Assembly: GCF_964656455.1 (NCBI RefSeq)
Contig: NC_135716.1
Span: 106,920,389 to 106,984,388 of the forward strand
Direction: 5' to 3'
Length of the DNA: 64,000 bases
DNA from: Halichoerus grypus
Taxonomy: Eukaryota > Chordata > Mammalia > Carnivora > Phocidae
The notes beneath the pieces were generated by a model. That model saw only the letters and a list, made by a program, of their open reading frames with translations. It made no database searches and was not told the origin of the DNA. Below, piece by piece: positions 11,463 to 22,420 of the stretch (the first letter of the stretch is position 1; every line of letters begins with the position of its first letter). The translations under genes were made by a program, and so were the position numbers.

Positions 11463-12651
11463 TCTATTCATTTGATTAAAATATCTGAATTGCTTATGCT
11501 GAGGAACAAACAATAATTCCCCCCACCCCCAGCTACTCCTTTTGAGTAGCCAGTAGGATACTGTTTCAGTGATCCTATCAGTGTCTGGAAACTGGTTTAA
11601 ATTAAGAAGTACTTATGTCAAATATTCATTTCAGCAATGCAGTGATTATTGTTCTTTCTTTAGCCTTTAGCATTGGAGATTGCACACAGTCATGTGGGGA
11701 GAGATGCCATGTGTACTTTTACACTGCTTACTAAGTACATCCAGATAATCACTAATAAGAGATATGCAGAATCAAGTCACAGAGGCAGTGCAGTGCACTA
11801 TTTCCACGATGTGTTGAAGGAAATCTAGATAAGTATATTTTTTGATGACATGTTAAGCCACTTGTGGTTTATGATGGGATGAAAGGGTCACTAATCTTTT
11901 GGTCAATCTTCTCTTGTCTCTGTGATAATCTCATAAAAGGACCAGTTCAGAGAATAACGATGACTGATAATGCCATTAATCTAAAAACTGATACTGTAAT
12001 TTCCATCACATGTAAATTATCTCAGCCTTGCAATCTACATAATCAACTCTCTCCGTTCAGTTTTCAAATTGCATTTCTGTTGCAGCATATGGGTCACATA
12101 AATATACTGTTTTCCTTATAATTTTGTTTGAGTCATGTCCAAACTTGCAAGAATATTTAAATAGGTCAGATTTGCAAATCTCTACAGGGGGAGCAATAAA
12201 TTTAAGTTGACTTACCTTATTTCAATTTTTAACCTCTGACAGAGCATCATTTTTCCTTCATGATGAAAACTCTTGGACAAACACTTTCCTCCAGCACAGT
12301 GCAGCAGAGAAATCTGTACACATTCCTGTCTGTTTCATTGAACATTTACTAAAAATACAGTTATTGATACTTCAAACTTAAAAAAATAAAATTTGACTGT
12401 TTTGCCACTAAAACCTACCAAGAAAAAAGGTCAGATTCTTGGAGACAAGTTATAATTTGAGATTGGGGCTATAGCTCCTAGAGCATTCAGAAGGTGGCAT
12501 GGCCCAGACGCAGGTGAATCCTTTTATACTTCTGCCTTTCATGAATTTGACATCACTATGAGTTCATTAATTTTTTTCTAATTAATACAATTTTGTTTAA
12601 CAATAAAAAAGGAAACAAAAGGAAAAAACTCAAAAAGCTTACCGAAATCTT
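11463..12651. other. Unique intronic sequence
   Basis: C-rich run at 11519-11530. The 85-residue open frame at 11864-12121 has no recognisable domain. No repeat or gene called. Confidence 0.5.
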
Positions 12652-12661
12652 CTTCATTGAT

Positions 12662-12780
12662 TTTTTTTTTAAAGTATGCTCCACACCCAACATGGATCCC
12701 AATGTGAGGCTTGAATTCATGACCCAGAGACTGAGATCAAGAGTCAGATGCTTAACTGACTGAGCCACACAGGTGTCCCC
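12662..12780 (-). mobile_element. Older, truncated CAN-SINE, antisense
   Basis: Antisense SINEC with a T-run at 12661-12670, ATGCTCCACACCCAACATGG, and GACTGAGCCACACAGGTGTCCCC at the head. It lacks the CT-rich middle of younger copies. Imperfect flanking repeats CTTCATTGAT (12652-12661) and CTTCAGTGAT (12781-12790) look like an aged target duplication. Confidence 0.88.
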
Positions 12781-12790
12781 CTTCAGTGAT

Positions 12791-13346
12791 TATTTTAACT
12801 TTAAATATTTAGGAAATGAACAGATAAACAAATAGTAGAGTAAAATGGTAAACATGGCAAAGAATAGGGAAAATTAGAGATGTTCATGCTTCCATACAAT
12901 AAAATACAGTATCTGGTTACCCTCTCATATCAACCAGTTAGTCAGATGTCATTTGAATGTATTAACTTTTATGGTTTAGACATAAATAAATAACAACCCA
13001 TTTTCTGCTTGGATGCTTCTTTTTGGTCCAAAGCAGATTCATCCAAAATACTACAACACTGGGCTTCAAAAATTTAGTCTTATTTCATTAGACAGAGAGA
13101 AGGATTCTCTTCCTATTTTCTTTGTTCTAAATTGTCTTAAACACTTATTTTTTAATTTTCAATACTTTATTGTTTCATAAGTTATTTATTTTAATTTTAA
13201 TGCTATAATTTTTTGTCTAAAAATCCATTTTAGCTCCATCTTATGAATTTGTATGTCATTTTTTGGTTATTGTTCTTGGTATACTTTAAAAACTCACAAG
13301 GAATGATTTTGTGGCAAAATGTGCCCTAAACAAGTCAAATAGAAAA
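12791..13346. other. Unique AT-rich intronic sequence
   Basis: No gene seen. The last ~30 bases may belong to the old L1 that resumes after 14337. Confidence 0.5.
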
Positions 13347-13356
13347 AATTGTCTGG

Positions 13357-14326
13357 AGAAGATATTTGCAAATGACATATCTGATAAAGGGTTAGTATCC
13401 AAAATCTATAAAGAACTTACTAAACTCAACACCCAAAAAACAAATAATCTAGTAAGAAATGGGCAGAAGACATGAAGAGACATTTTTTCCAAAGAAGACA
13501 TACAGATGGCTAACAGAAAAGATGCTCAACATCACTGATTCATCATGGAAATACAAATCAAAACTACAATGAGCTATCTCCTCACACCAGTCAGGATGGC
13601 TGAAATTAACAACAGATGTGGGTGAGGATGCAGAGAAAGAGAAAACCTCTAACACTGTTGGTAGGAATGCAAACTGGTACAGCCATTCTGGAAAAACAGT
13701 ATGGAGGTTCCTCAAAAAGTTAAAAATAGAACTACCCCACGATTCAGCAATTGCACTACTAGGTATTTACCCAAAGGATGCAAAAATACAAATTTGAAGG
13801 GTTACATGCACCCTGATGTTATAGCAGCATTATCAACAATAGACAAACTGTAGAAAGAGCCCAAGAGTCCACTGACTGATGAATGGATAAAGAAGATGTG
13901 GTCTATATATATAATGGAATATTACTCAGCCATCAAAAGAATGAAATCTTGCCCTTTGCAACAACATGAATGGAGCTAGTGTGTGTTATGCAAAGCAAAA
14001 TAAGTCAGAGAGAGACAAATACCATATTATTTCAATCATATATGGAATGTAAGAAACAAAACAGATGAACATAGGGGAAGGGGGAAAAAGAGAAAAAAGG
14101 GAAGCAAAACTTAAGTGACTCAACTATAGAGAACAAACTGAGGGTTGTTGGAGGGGAGGTGCAGGGAATGGGTAAATGGGTGATAGGTATTAAGGAGGCA
14201 CTTGTTGTGATGAGCAGTGGGTGTTTTATGTGGTTGATGAATCACTAACTTTACTCCTGAAACTGATATTACACTGTATGTTAACTAGAATTTAAATAAA
14301 AACGTGAAACAAAAACAAAAAGAAGC
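13357..14326 (+). mobile_element. 5'-truncated carnivore L1, sense
   Basis: About 970 bp of the ORF2 end and 3' UTR. Recognisable blocks are GGGTTAGTATCCAAAATCTATAAAGAAC, ATGGGCAGAAGACATGAAGAGACA, AAACTACAATGAGCTATC, ATGAATGGATAAAGAAGATGTGG and a 3' UTR with GGGTGATAGGTATTAAGGAGG. It ends in an A-rich tail. A 10-bp direct repeat AATTGTCTGG at 13347-13356 and 14327-14336 brackets it. Scattered stops mean it is dead. It appears inserted into an older L1 whose sequence continues after 14337. Confidence 0.93.
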
Positions 14327-14336
14327 AATTGTCTGG

Positions 14337-14737
14337 GAATGTATTTATAATGTAAATGATTAAAAAAAGTCAAAGGATATGAATAGGAAATATCTAAAAG
14401 AGAAAATATAAACAGCCAAGAAACACATGAAAATATAATCAACCTCATTAGTAGCCAGAGAATTATAAAATGTTTTTTAGTTTCAAATTGGCAAATGTGT
14501 AGGAAATTAATAATATCCAGCACTAACAAAGTTTCAGGTCAGTATGCACTTTCATACTTTGATAGTGTGTTTTGAATTGGTACAAACTTTTGGTGAATTA
14601 GCTAGTAATATATGCTACAATGGAAAAAAGATCTTAATATTTCCACTATGAATAATTTTTCCCACAATAAGAAAAATTACCACCATCCATGGAGAATGGT
14701 ATATATTATAGTATTATTCATAACAAAATGCTATGAT
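14337..14737 (+). mobile_element. Older L1 (L1M/HAL1-like) fragment, sense
   Basis: Diverged L1 end-of-ORF2 sequence: CAAAGGATATGAATAGG near 14373, AACAGCCAAGAAACACATGAAAATATAATCAACCTCA near 14410, CAAATTGGCAAATGTG near 14485, then a region like TTTCATACTTTGATAGTGTG. Clearly older than the L1 that interrupts it. Confidence 0.7.
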
Positions 14738-14751
14738 AAAAGTATATTTTT

Positions 14752-14948
14752 GGGGCTGCCTGGGTGGCTCAGTCGGTTAAGCGTCTGCCTTCGGCTCAGG
14801 TCATGATCCCAGGGTCCTGGGATTGAGCCCCATGTCGGGCTCCCTGCTCAGCGGCGAGTCTGCTTCTTCCTCTCCCTCTCTGATCTCTCTCACTCTCACT
14901 CTCTCTCAAATAAATAAATAAAAATCTTTAAAAAATAAATAAAAATGA
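14752..14948 (+). mobile_element. CAN-SINE, sense
   Basis: Sense copy with GCCTGGGTGGCTCAGTCGG (pol III A-box region) from 14757, GGTCATGATCCCAGGG, a CT-rich segment and an (AAAT)n tail. Near-identical 14-bp flanks AAAAGTATATTTTT (14738-14751) and AAAAGTACATTTTT (14949-14962) are the target duplication. Confidence 0.97.
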
Positions 14949-15110
14949 AAAAGTACATTTTTATCTTAAAATTGTTAAAATATGGAATTTAAGCTGTTTT
15001 TGGAATTTTAGACACATATTTATTGATTGGTGAGATATCCATGTATTTATGTTATCAGGAAAAAATGTGCTGACTTTTTTTTTTAAAGGTGGATCCCTCT
15101 GAAAAAGTTA

Positions 15111-15139
15111 CACACACACACACACACACACACGCACAC
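15111..15139. repeat. (CA)n microsatellite
   Basis: About 14 CA units with one G interruption near the 3' end. Confidence 0.97.
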
Positions 15140-15375
15140 CCCTCAACATAAAGCATGTGTTTATGTGAGCATGGAAATCTCTATAGAAAGATAGTAATTG
15201 TGCTTAAAATGTCTAGCACAGAGAAGTGGAATTAGAAATTGGGGTATGAGATGATAAATTCTTATATAATTATATTTTTTCTAATTTTATAAGGACATGT
15301 ATTTTGTAATTGACCATCTAACTATTAAACAAAATTTGAAATTAAAGAAAAACTAAACTTAAAAATGCTAATTCA

Positions 15376-15466
15376 GGGGCACCTGGTTGGCTCAGTTGGT
15401 AGAGCATAGGACTCTTGATCTCTTGGGGTCATGAACTTACTTAAAAATAAATAAATAAATATTTTA
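15376..15466 (+). mobile_element. Short old CAN-SINE of tRNA-Lys-like type
   Basis: GGGCACCTGGTTGGCTCAGTTGGTAGAGCATAGGACTCTTGATCTC reads nearly as a tRNA-Lys gene. The body then jumps to ACTTACTTAAAAATAAATAAATAAAT, so part of the middle is lost. It is not a functional tRNA: the acceptor stem and T-arm are absent. Confidence 0.88.
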
Positions 15467-18400
15467 AAAATGCGAGTTTGTTTATAATATGCAGTATTTT
15501 CAGCATGTAATTTTTATTAGTGTACTGTAAGAGAAGTGAAACTTGAGTTAATTACTAAACCATTTTTAAGGAAGTTGTGGAAAATGTTAATGTATTTTTA
15601 GGAGAGAGTTTTGTATGTTGGTTGGTTTAATCAGAAAGGAAAAAAGTCTGGTTTCTAAGGCTACAAACTTTTTTTTCAGAAAATTGGTTTACAAGGATCT
15701 GCTGAAGTCGCTGATTCTAGCTCCTATACCCTTTTTTGGGCTAGCAATGGTTTTGTTAACTTGTGTGATTTTAGGGTTTATAATGTTAAATTTAGTAATA
15801 ATACTCAGTTTCCATTATTTATCAGTTGCTTAATGCACATATATATACACATACATATATATATATATTTTTCCATTCTGAAATTTCATGGAAAGGACAC
15901 AATATTGGGTAACGTGAAAATGTGGCTCTATTAATTGTAGTTGACAGGCAATATTTCAAAACTTTTTTTTCCCCAAAATCTTTTCTATGAAACTAGTGTT
16001 CCAGGAAAAGACAACCTTTTTCCATTTGTTTCTTCATTTCTTTTCATTGTTTTTGAATGTGCGTATATATTTTTTGAAAACTATTACACCCAACCCTTCT
16101 GATAAGTTACAGTGTGAAAGTATTCAGAGAACTGGAATTATCTTTGCTAATTCTAAAATGCTTGATACAGTGAGAAACATTCCAAACAAAATGCTTTCTG
16201 ATACAGCTAATTAAATATGAAGACCAGTGTCTAAGGCTTTGGTTTTTATTCTGATTACTGAACTTATATCAGAATTTCATCTTTTGGTCTCATCTGTTCA
16301 GTCAGGGAAAATAAAAAACACTTATAATTTATGATTATCAAGAAAAGGAGATAATTTATTTTTTAAATTTCACACCTTTTGAAATGAAAGTCATATTTGT
16401 ATTAGAAAAAATCATATCTTGACAGATGTTAAATAACTTGATACGTATTTCAGAAACACAGATATTGTTTCATGTGTCTCTGACATTGAAATACATAGTA
16501 AATATATCTTACAATTTCTACTCAAATCTATACCCCTGTATGCCTACTAATCTGCTGTGTTAGATTTTTACCTAATCAATATTTAAAAAAAACAAAACAA
16601 AACATTGTCACATCACATTCAAGTGTTTAGTTTCTTAGGATGGAGGGTTCATGAACACCGAATTTATACTTTCCATATTGATCTACTTATTGCTGATACT
16701 TAACATTTTAGAACTGAAATTACTTATTCTGGAGAATATGAATTATTTAATCAGTTCCAAACTTTTGAAATAACTGGTGTTTTGGAAATGAGAAACAAAA
16801 ATTATAATAGGAGTTTAGACTATAATATATTGCTGTAAGGATAATCATTAAGGGAAAACACAGCTGACATTTTCTGATTTATGCACACAATCAAAGATGG
16901 AGTCCAAGGACTGTGACATAATTATCTTCATGCTAACAATTTTTGTAAATCTCTTGACAGAATTTTTGCTAATTTTAAAATGCCTTCTGAAGATTAGCAC
17001 TTAAAATTGTTGGGGAAAATAGCACAATTTATTAGCAAGGGTATAATTGTAAACCTTCTAAATACTCATTGTGAATATCATTTAGACAGTAACTCCTGCT
17101 TTAGCAGCTGGTATATAAGACACCAGTTTATGGAATCTTGAAACAACAGAGAGTGGAATCTAATTAAAGAGGATTACATGCCAAAGAAAAATTATTAAAA
17201 ACAGACTAATAGACAATTGTTATGAATTTAGAAGTCTCTGCCAACTTCTCTTTTTCATACAAATTTATGTAAGTAACTGTCAAGTAAAAGCCTTTATTTT
17301 TTTTCAAAACCAAAAGGATGTTACAAGGCTTTATGTTTTGCAACTTAAAAATGATTGCTTTCCTGAATTTTAAGTTTACGCAAGAACTTAAATGGTTCTA
17401 TTACTCTTTCTTTTCTCACAATGTAAGACACACCTGCGATTTGGAAGATAAATGATTAGAAGTACTATTTTAGGTTTTGTTGCTTGTTTGATACCTATCT
17501 AATACCAAGCATTCCATAACTGTATACAGGAAATTATGTATTAGGCATATTTTTCCTTTTTAAGCAAAAATCAGTTTATCAAGTAGGTACTGTTAATGGA
17601 GATTTAAGTTGAATTGGCTTGCATATTTTTCTTTGTAATATATATTTAAAATTTGTGATGCACTAAAGATTGTTAAATGTCAGTATCCCAATCTACTAAA
17701 TTCCCCTTTCTGTTTGAATTGACTCACTTTACTGTGATCTCAAGGGGTATTGTTTCAAATAAGAGAACTGAGATAGTTTAAAATGATATGTAGGAAGCTT
17801 TTAATTATTTTTGTTTTTAAATAGAATATTAAAATAAGTGGTCCTTCTCAGTCCTAGAGAAAAGACTACATTTATGTCTGTCATGCCTAACTTTACATCT
17901 TACACACCCTGCATGGTGTTGTTACAATACATCATGCATTGCATTTACAAAGCTATATGGTTTAAGTGGACCTTTGTAGATTTTGACTAAATTAAACATA
18001 CTAAAAATTCATTGTTAAACAGAGAATAATGTGTTTTCTACATAATAAATGCATGAACACATTGGATTCAGTAAATGAGATATTTGTGTAACATTCTTGA
18101 GTAATATTCCTAACAATAATCCTTTATATGAAAAGTTCTATCTAAAATTATCTTTGAGATTAGAGAAATACCACTGTTGCCCAGAGTAGTAATATTGGAA
18201 TTATTTTTACTGTGTACTCCCTCACCCCTGACCCCAAAGTTTTCCTCACCTGCTTAGATGGCACCTATTCTAGGATCGCCTGCTACCCCAAAGAGAGACT
18301 CTCCAAGGACAAGGGATTGTTTTAAATTTAAAGCCTTCAGATTACATCAAATTTTGAATCTGGAATAGGTTTAGGATCCTACAGAAATAGAAAAACCTAT

Positions 18401-18468
18401 GATTTTCTAGTGGTAGTAATTAATTCAGTGATGTAATTAATACTGATGTTAGTAAGAAGTATTAGTAA

Positions 18469-18484
18469 ATATATATATATATAT
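18469..18484. repeat. (TA)n microsatellite
   Basis: Eight AT dinucleotides in a row. Confidence 0.9.
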
Positions 18485-19561
18485 TTATTTTCTTAAGTCT
18501 CCATATATCAAATAGCTGTTGGATCATGGTAGTTGATGGCCATTTTAATATAGATTGCTCAGTGATGGCATCAGTCCTTCTGTACAATAACAAATCAGCC
18601 ACTATATGAAGTGTTTGGTACTGTGAATTTATTAGTATTAAAAACTGAATTTAATTTTCTGTTTTGGTAGAAAGACTTTTTATAGAAACCAATTCATAAA
18701 CATATCATCCGTGAAGACTTATCTTTTGGGACAGTTTTGATCTTCTTGGAATTAGTGTTCTCGTAGTAGCCTCACTTAATATAGCAGGGCACAAAATATC
18801 CACAAGAAGGGCATTTGAAGGTACATGAAGTCCTCTCCTTCATTAGAAGATCATAACAAGGAACTGCCAGCAGGGAGCTAACCTGTGCTGCTAACTCTGG
18901 TTTGTACCCGCCCCCCCACCCCCCAGTGCTAGAGACGTATTTAAATGTGAGTGCACACAGACAGGCTTAGTAGACATAAGATGATCAAAACTTCCATTTC
19001 TTCTGTAGCTTTCTGTCCATCTTCCACTGTATCACTGAACATAGCAAGGTGAGTTTGGCCAGTAGGTTTTTGCCATTCATCAAAAATATATATACAAACA
19101 TACTATTTTGGAAGGCATCATAAAGCTGAACTGGAATGAGAGGGCTGGAAATGACTAGAAATTGAAGCTAAATCTGGAGAAAATGATACAAATGTAGATT
19201 ATGATTTACAATATAACCCTCCCCCCCCTTTCTTATTTTTACCACATTTTATAAAGACCAGCAGTTTCTGGCATTTTTAGGTTTTTTGTTTGCTTGCTTT
19301 TTTCTCTCTATATTAACAATTTGTAAAATACTTACTTGGAAGTCCTTGTTTTCTTGGTATATTTGATTTGCAAATAATTTTCTTTTTGATTTTTTTTCAC
19401 TAGAAAGAACATTTGAGTGTGACTTATGAGTATATATATAGGAAAAATTATCTTAAAGAGTTTGGGAGATTCAATGGCAGATCAAGATTTGTTTGGGGTT
19501 AACTCTACCATAATTTTCATTAGGAGGGCTTAACTCTAGAATAATAGGAAAAGATGAGTTA

Positions 19562-19611
19562 TAAATCTTAACAAGGGCAATAAATAAATAAATAAGTAAA
19601 TCTTAACAAGG
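19562..19611. mobile_element. Tail-only retroposon footprint with 15-bp duplication
   Basis: TAAATCTTAACAAGG occurs at 19562-19576 and again, perfectly, at 19597-19611. The 20 bases between (19577-19596) are essentially (AATA)n, the same as the A-rich tail of CAN-SINEs. This looks like reverse transcription that copied only the tail. A simple tandem duplication with microsatellite growth is the alternative. Confidence 0.6.
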
Positions 19612-20134
19612 ACAGTGTCTATTTAAGCCCCAAGTATTATCACTGGTATGGATCCCTCTGTGGAATGCAAGAATATTCTATGCAGTCTTTTTTGAAATAA
19701 AACTTTTAAAAATTTCTGATTACTTTTGATTAGAATTTATGCTCACTAAGCAACATTTGATTTTTACTTGTCATTCCATACTGGATTTCCTAAAAGTTAA
19801 ATTTCACTGATCATGTTAGCACAATAGACTGGTCCCAGTTTCATGTAATAAATGAGTGCATTTGCAGTAGTTTTGTACATCTGTTTCTGCTAACTTGGTT
19901 AGTGTGGGACAGAATAGGAAAGGCAGACTCATTGTCAGGGACTGACAAAATTAACTGTTAGTTTGTAAAACTGAAGAACCAAAATTGGGCCATGATGTAG
20001 TCATCTAGGTAAGGCTACAGTGGAATGTCTCTTGGAGGAAAGATAGATAGCTGCCTTCACTGACTTCACTTTGCACTTTTAATTGAAGTTAGCATCTGAT
20101 TCATGTCTGACTAAATGTATGTATAAGTTCCTAG

Positions 20135-20388
20135 AACATCCATTCAACAAACCTTTAATGGTTAACTACTGTGCGGAAGTACAGTAGTAAATTAAAAAAC
20201 AAACAAATACCTCTTGCTTTCATGAAACTTACAGTCAGTATTTCAAAAATAGTGTAATATAATATGTTAAGTATAATAAATGTTATGAAGAATAATAAAA
20301 AGTAAGAGAAAGAGCAGAGGAGTGTGGGTTCATATTTAGACAATGGTTAGGGAGGATGTTTCTTCCTTCCTTCCTTCCTTTCTTTCTC

Positions 20389-20482
<94 letters not shown>

Positions 20483-20640
20483 TTTCTTCCTTTCTTCCTT
20501 TCTTCTTCTTCTTTTTTTTTTTTGTGTGTGTGTGTGTAGAAGAAGCAGCACTGTGACAAAGGCAAATTGAGTATAGGAAGCCTGGTAGCAAATGAGATTG
20601 GTCGGATCATAAAGAACTTGTAGGTGAAATAGTAGATTTT
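20135..20640 (-). mobile_element. L2 LINE fragment, antisense, split by a microsatellite
   Basis: The left part resembles a reversed L2 3' end (ATTCAACAAACCTTTAATGG near 20141, TTTCATGAAACTTACAGTCAG near 20218, AATGTTATGAAGAATAATAAA near 20278). The right part after 20537 resembles the next reversed L2 block (CAAAGGCAAATTGAGTATAGG near 20557, AAAGAACTTGTAGGTG near 20611). The pyrimidine tract at 20360-20537 sits between them. Confidence 0.6.
20360..20537. repeat. Large polypyrimidine microsatellite (TTCC/TTTC/TTC) ending in T and GT runs
   Basis: About 164 bases of pure pyrimidine on the plus strand: (TTCC)n, then a long (TTTC)n block with two CT-phase slips, then (TTC)n and a T-run, followed by a (GT)n of about eight units. 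Several open frames of Ser-Phe-Leu or Lys-Glu-Arg repeats across it are translation artefacts. Mirror-symmetric pyrimidine tracts of this kind can form triplex (H-DNA). Confidence 0.98.
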
Positions 20641-21078
20641 CATTATTTAAATTGCTCTTTGAAAGCCTTCCCCTTGTCAAGGTTAAGGGTATAAGTAAAT
20701 AATAATATCTTCCAAAAAGCAAATACTAAGGTGATATGTGTGATTTGAGATTGGCAGTATTTGGCACACAGTTACTCCATAATATTTGTTGAAAGAATGA
20801 TGCTGTGTTTCATTTGATTGTCCTATAAACCATGTGAGACTTGATCAAAACATAACCATGCATTATGTAAAGAACTGTGTGGTAATTAAAAAAAAAAATC
20901 CTTAATCAAATTTTGTTAACCTCCCTTAGATACAAAGAATTAATGATCAACAGATAAAATTCTGCAGCACAACTGTTTCTATTTTTGCTTACCTTGGGAA
21001 AGTACTAAAAGATAACTTAATTCTTACCATGAATGAAAGTTGAAATATTAATATATTTCAAAGTAAATGTAACTAAAA
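20641..21078. other. Mostly unique intronic sequence
   Basis: A short piece at 20750-20800 (TTTGGCACACAGTTACTCC) resembles an L2 or MIR 3' end. Nothing else recognised. Confidence 0.45.
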
Positions 21079-21091
21079 TACATTCTGATTT

Positions 21092-21290
21092 TTTTTTTAA
21101 AGATTTTATTTATTTATTTGACAGAGAGAGACAGCGAGAGAGAGAGAGAACACAAGCAGGGGGAGTGGGAGAGGGAGAAGCAGGCTTCTCGCTGAGCAGA
21201 GAGCCCGGTGTGGGGCTCGATCCCAGGATCCTGGGATCATGACCTGAGCCGAAGGCAGACGCTTAACCGACTGAGCTACCCAGGCGCCCC
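21092..21290 (-). mobile_element. CAN-SINE, antisense
   Basis: Complete antisense SINEC with AAAGATTTTATTTATTTATTTGACAGAGAG tail and CT-rich complement, and head complement GCTACCCAGGCGCCCC at the right. Flanks TACATTCTGATTT (21079-21091) and TACATTTTGATTT (21291-21303) are a 13-bp duplication with one change. Confidence 0.97.
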
Positions 21291-21384
21291 TACATTTTGA
21301 TTTAGACTATGAACCTGGAAATGAGATTTATTCTATCCATTTAAAATGTATTTCTTGTTTAGAATATATTTTCACATACATGAT

Positions 21385-21575
21385 CTCTTTTAATTTATCC
21401 TCACAACAGTACTTTAAGTGGGTATCATTACTTTTATCACTTTCATTGATAACTTTATTCCATGAGGGAGTATTTGCAGATTGAGATGTTAAGCATTTTC
21501 CTAAGAATACATAAGCAATTTAATTGCAAAGCTAGAACTTAAAAACAGATTTCCTGTCTCCACAACCCCTACCTC
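21385..21575 (-). mobile_element. MIR SINE, antisense
   Basis: Reverse MIR order: TTTATCCTCACAACAGTACTTTAAGTGGGTATCATTAC, then CCATGAGGGAGTATTTGCAGATTGAG, then AAGCATTTTCCTAAGAATACATAAGCAATT. Old and diverged. Confidence 0.85.
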
Positions 21576-22334
21576 TCCTACTATATTATATTCCATTTCA
21601 CTGTGACTCAAGAAGATTCTCCTAGACAGGGCCTGATTGTAGGCTTGCCACCATTAGTGAAATGACATTAGCTAAATATGATTATGACTTAATGTTCCCT
21701 GAAAGGATTAGACTAGTTAAGACATACCGAAGGGAAAAGTAATTATCTATTGAAATATGAATCTCTTGATTAGAACTGGAAATTATATATTGGTATTAGA
21801 ATGTTCATCTAGAATTTTTAAAGATCTGAATATAATCATCATTTCTTACTTGACTTATAAACAACTTCAGTGGGGCTAGTTTTGTTGAGTGCCAAAATTA
21901 AAATACTGGAAGAATTAGTTCACCTAATTTACTCATTCTTTATATGAACTTAGACCTTAGGAATTTCTAACTACATAAGAAACATATGCACTGGTGTACC
22001 TTACTATCTAAAGAAAACCATTAAATTAATCAATGTCAAATCACCTTAGAGTTGTAGTAGTAGCTTGGAGTATGCTATTTAAATTCTTCAGATTTGAAAA
22101 TATGTTTATAATTGCTTCCAAAAGACTTGTGCCCACCTGGTGAAAATTCCCTGTGGGTCCTTCAAAATATAGTGTGCTGCAGGCTTCCAACCATCTGAGA
22201 TTTGTAATGATCATTAATGCATGATTAATATGTAGCAATGATTCTCCCACTTGACATGGAACATACATGCCTGATAAAAATTACCTTATTGAATTGAAAT
22301 TGCATTTTTTTTTAAAATGAGGAGTGTTTCTTTG
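21576..22334. other. Unique intronic sequence
   Basis: Nothing recognised. A possible minor T-run at 22305-22315. Confidence 0.5.
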
Positions 22335-22420
22335 TTTGTTTTTAACCTTGGTATCCCCAGTGACTAGCATAGTATCTGGCACCTATTAGATTCTAAGTAA
22401 ATAATTGAATGAATGAATAA
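22335..22420 (+). mobile_element. L2 LINE 3' terminus, sense
   Basis: GGTATCCCCAGTGACTAGCATAGTATCTGGCACC followed by GATTCTAAGTAAATAATTGAATGAATGAA is the L2 3' end with its GAAT-type terminal repeats. Confidence 0.88.

Larger units (their letters stand above)
15470..20134. other. Long unique AT-rich stretch of intron 2
   Basis: The longest part of the window without a recognised transposon copy of any size. It holds small low-complexity patches: TA/CA at 15836-15870, (TA)n at 18469-18484, C-runs at 18909-18925 and 19221-19228. It also holds the tail-only insertion at 19577-19596. No exon was seen. Some of this may be constrained non-coding DNA, but that cannot be judged from one genome. Confidence 0.55.

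Noticed and set aside
15376..15466. tRNA-Lys-like sequence
   Set aside because: Part of an old CAN-SINE; it breaks off after the anticodon arm region and has no acceptor stem, so it is not a tRNA gene.
20283..20722. Several open frames on both strands rich in Lys-Glu-Arg or Ser-Phe-Leu
   Set aside because: They are translations of the TTTC microsatellite.
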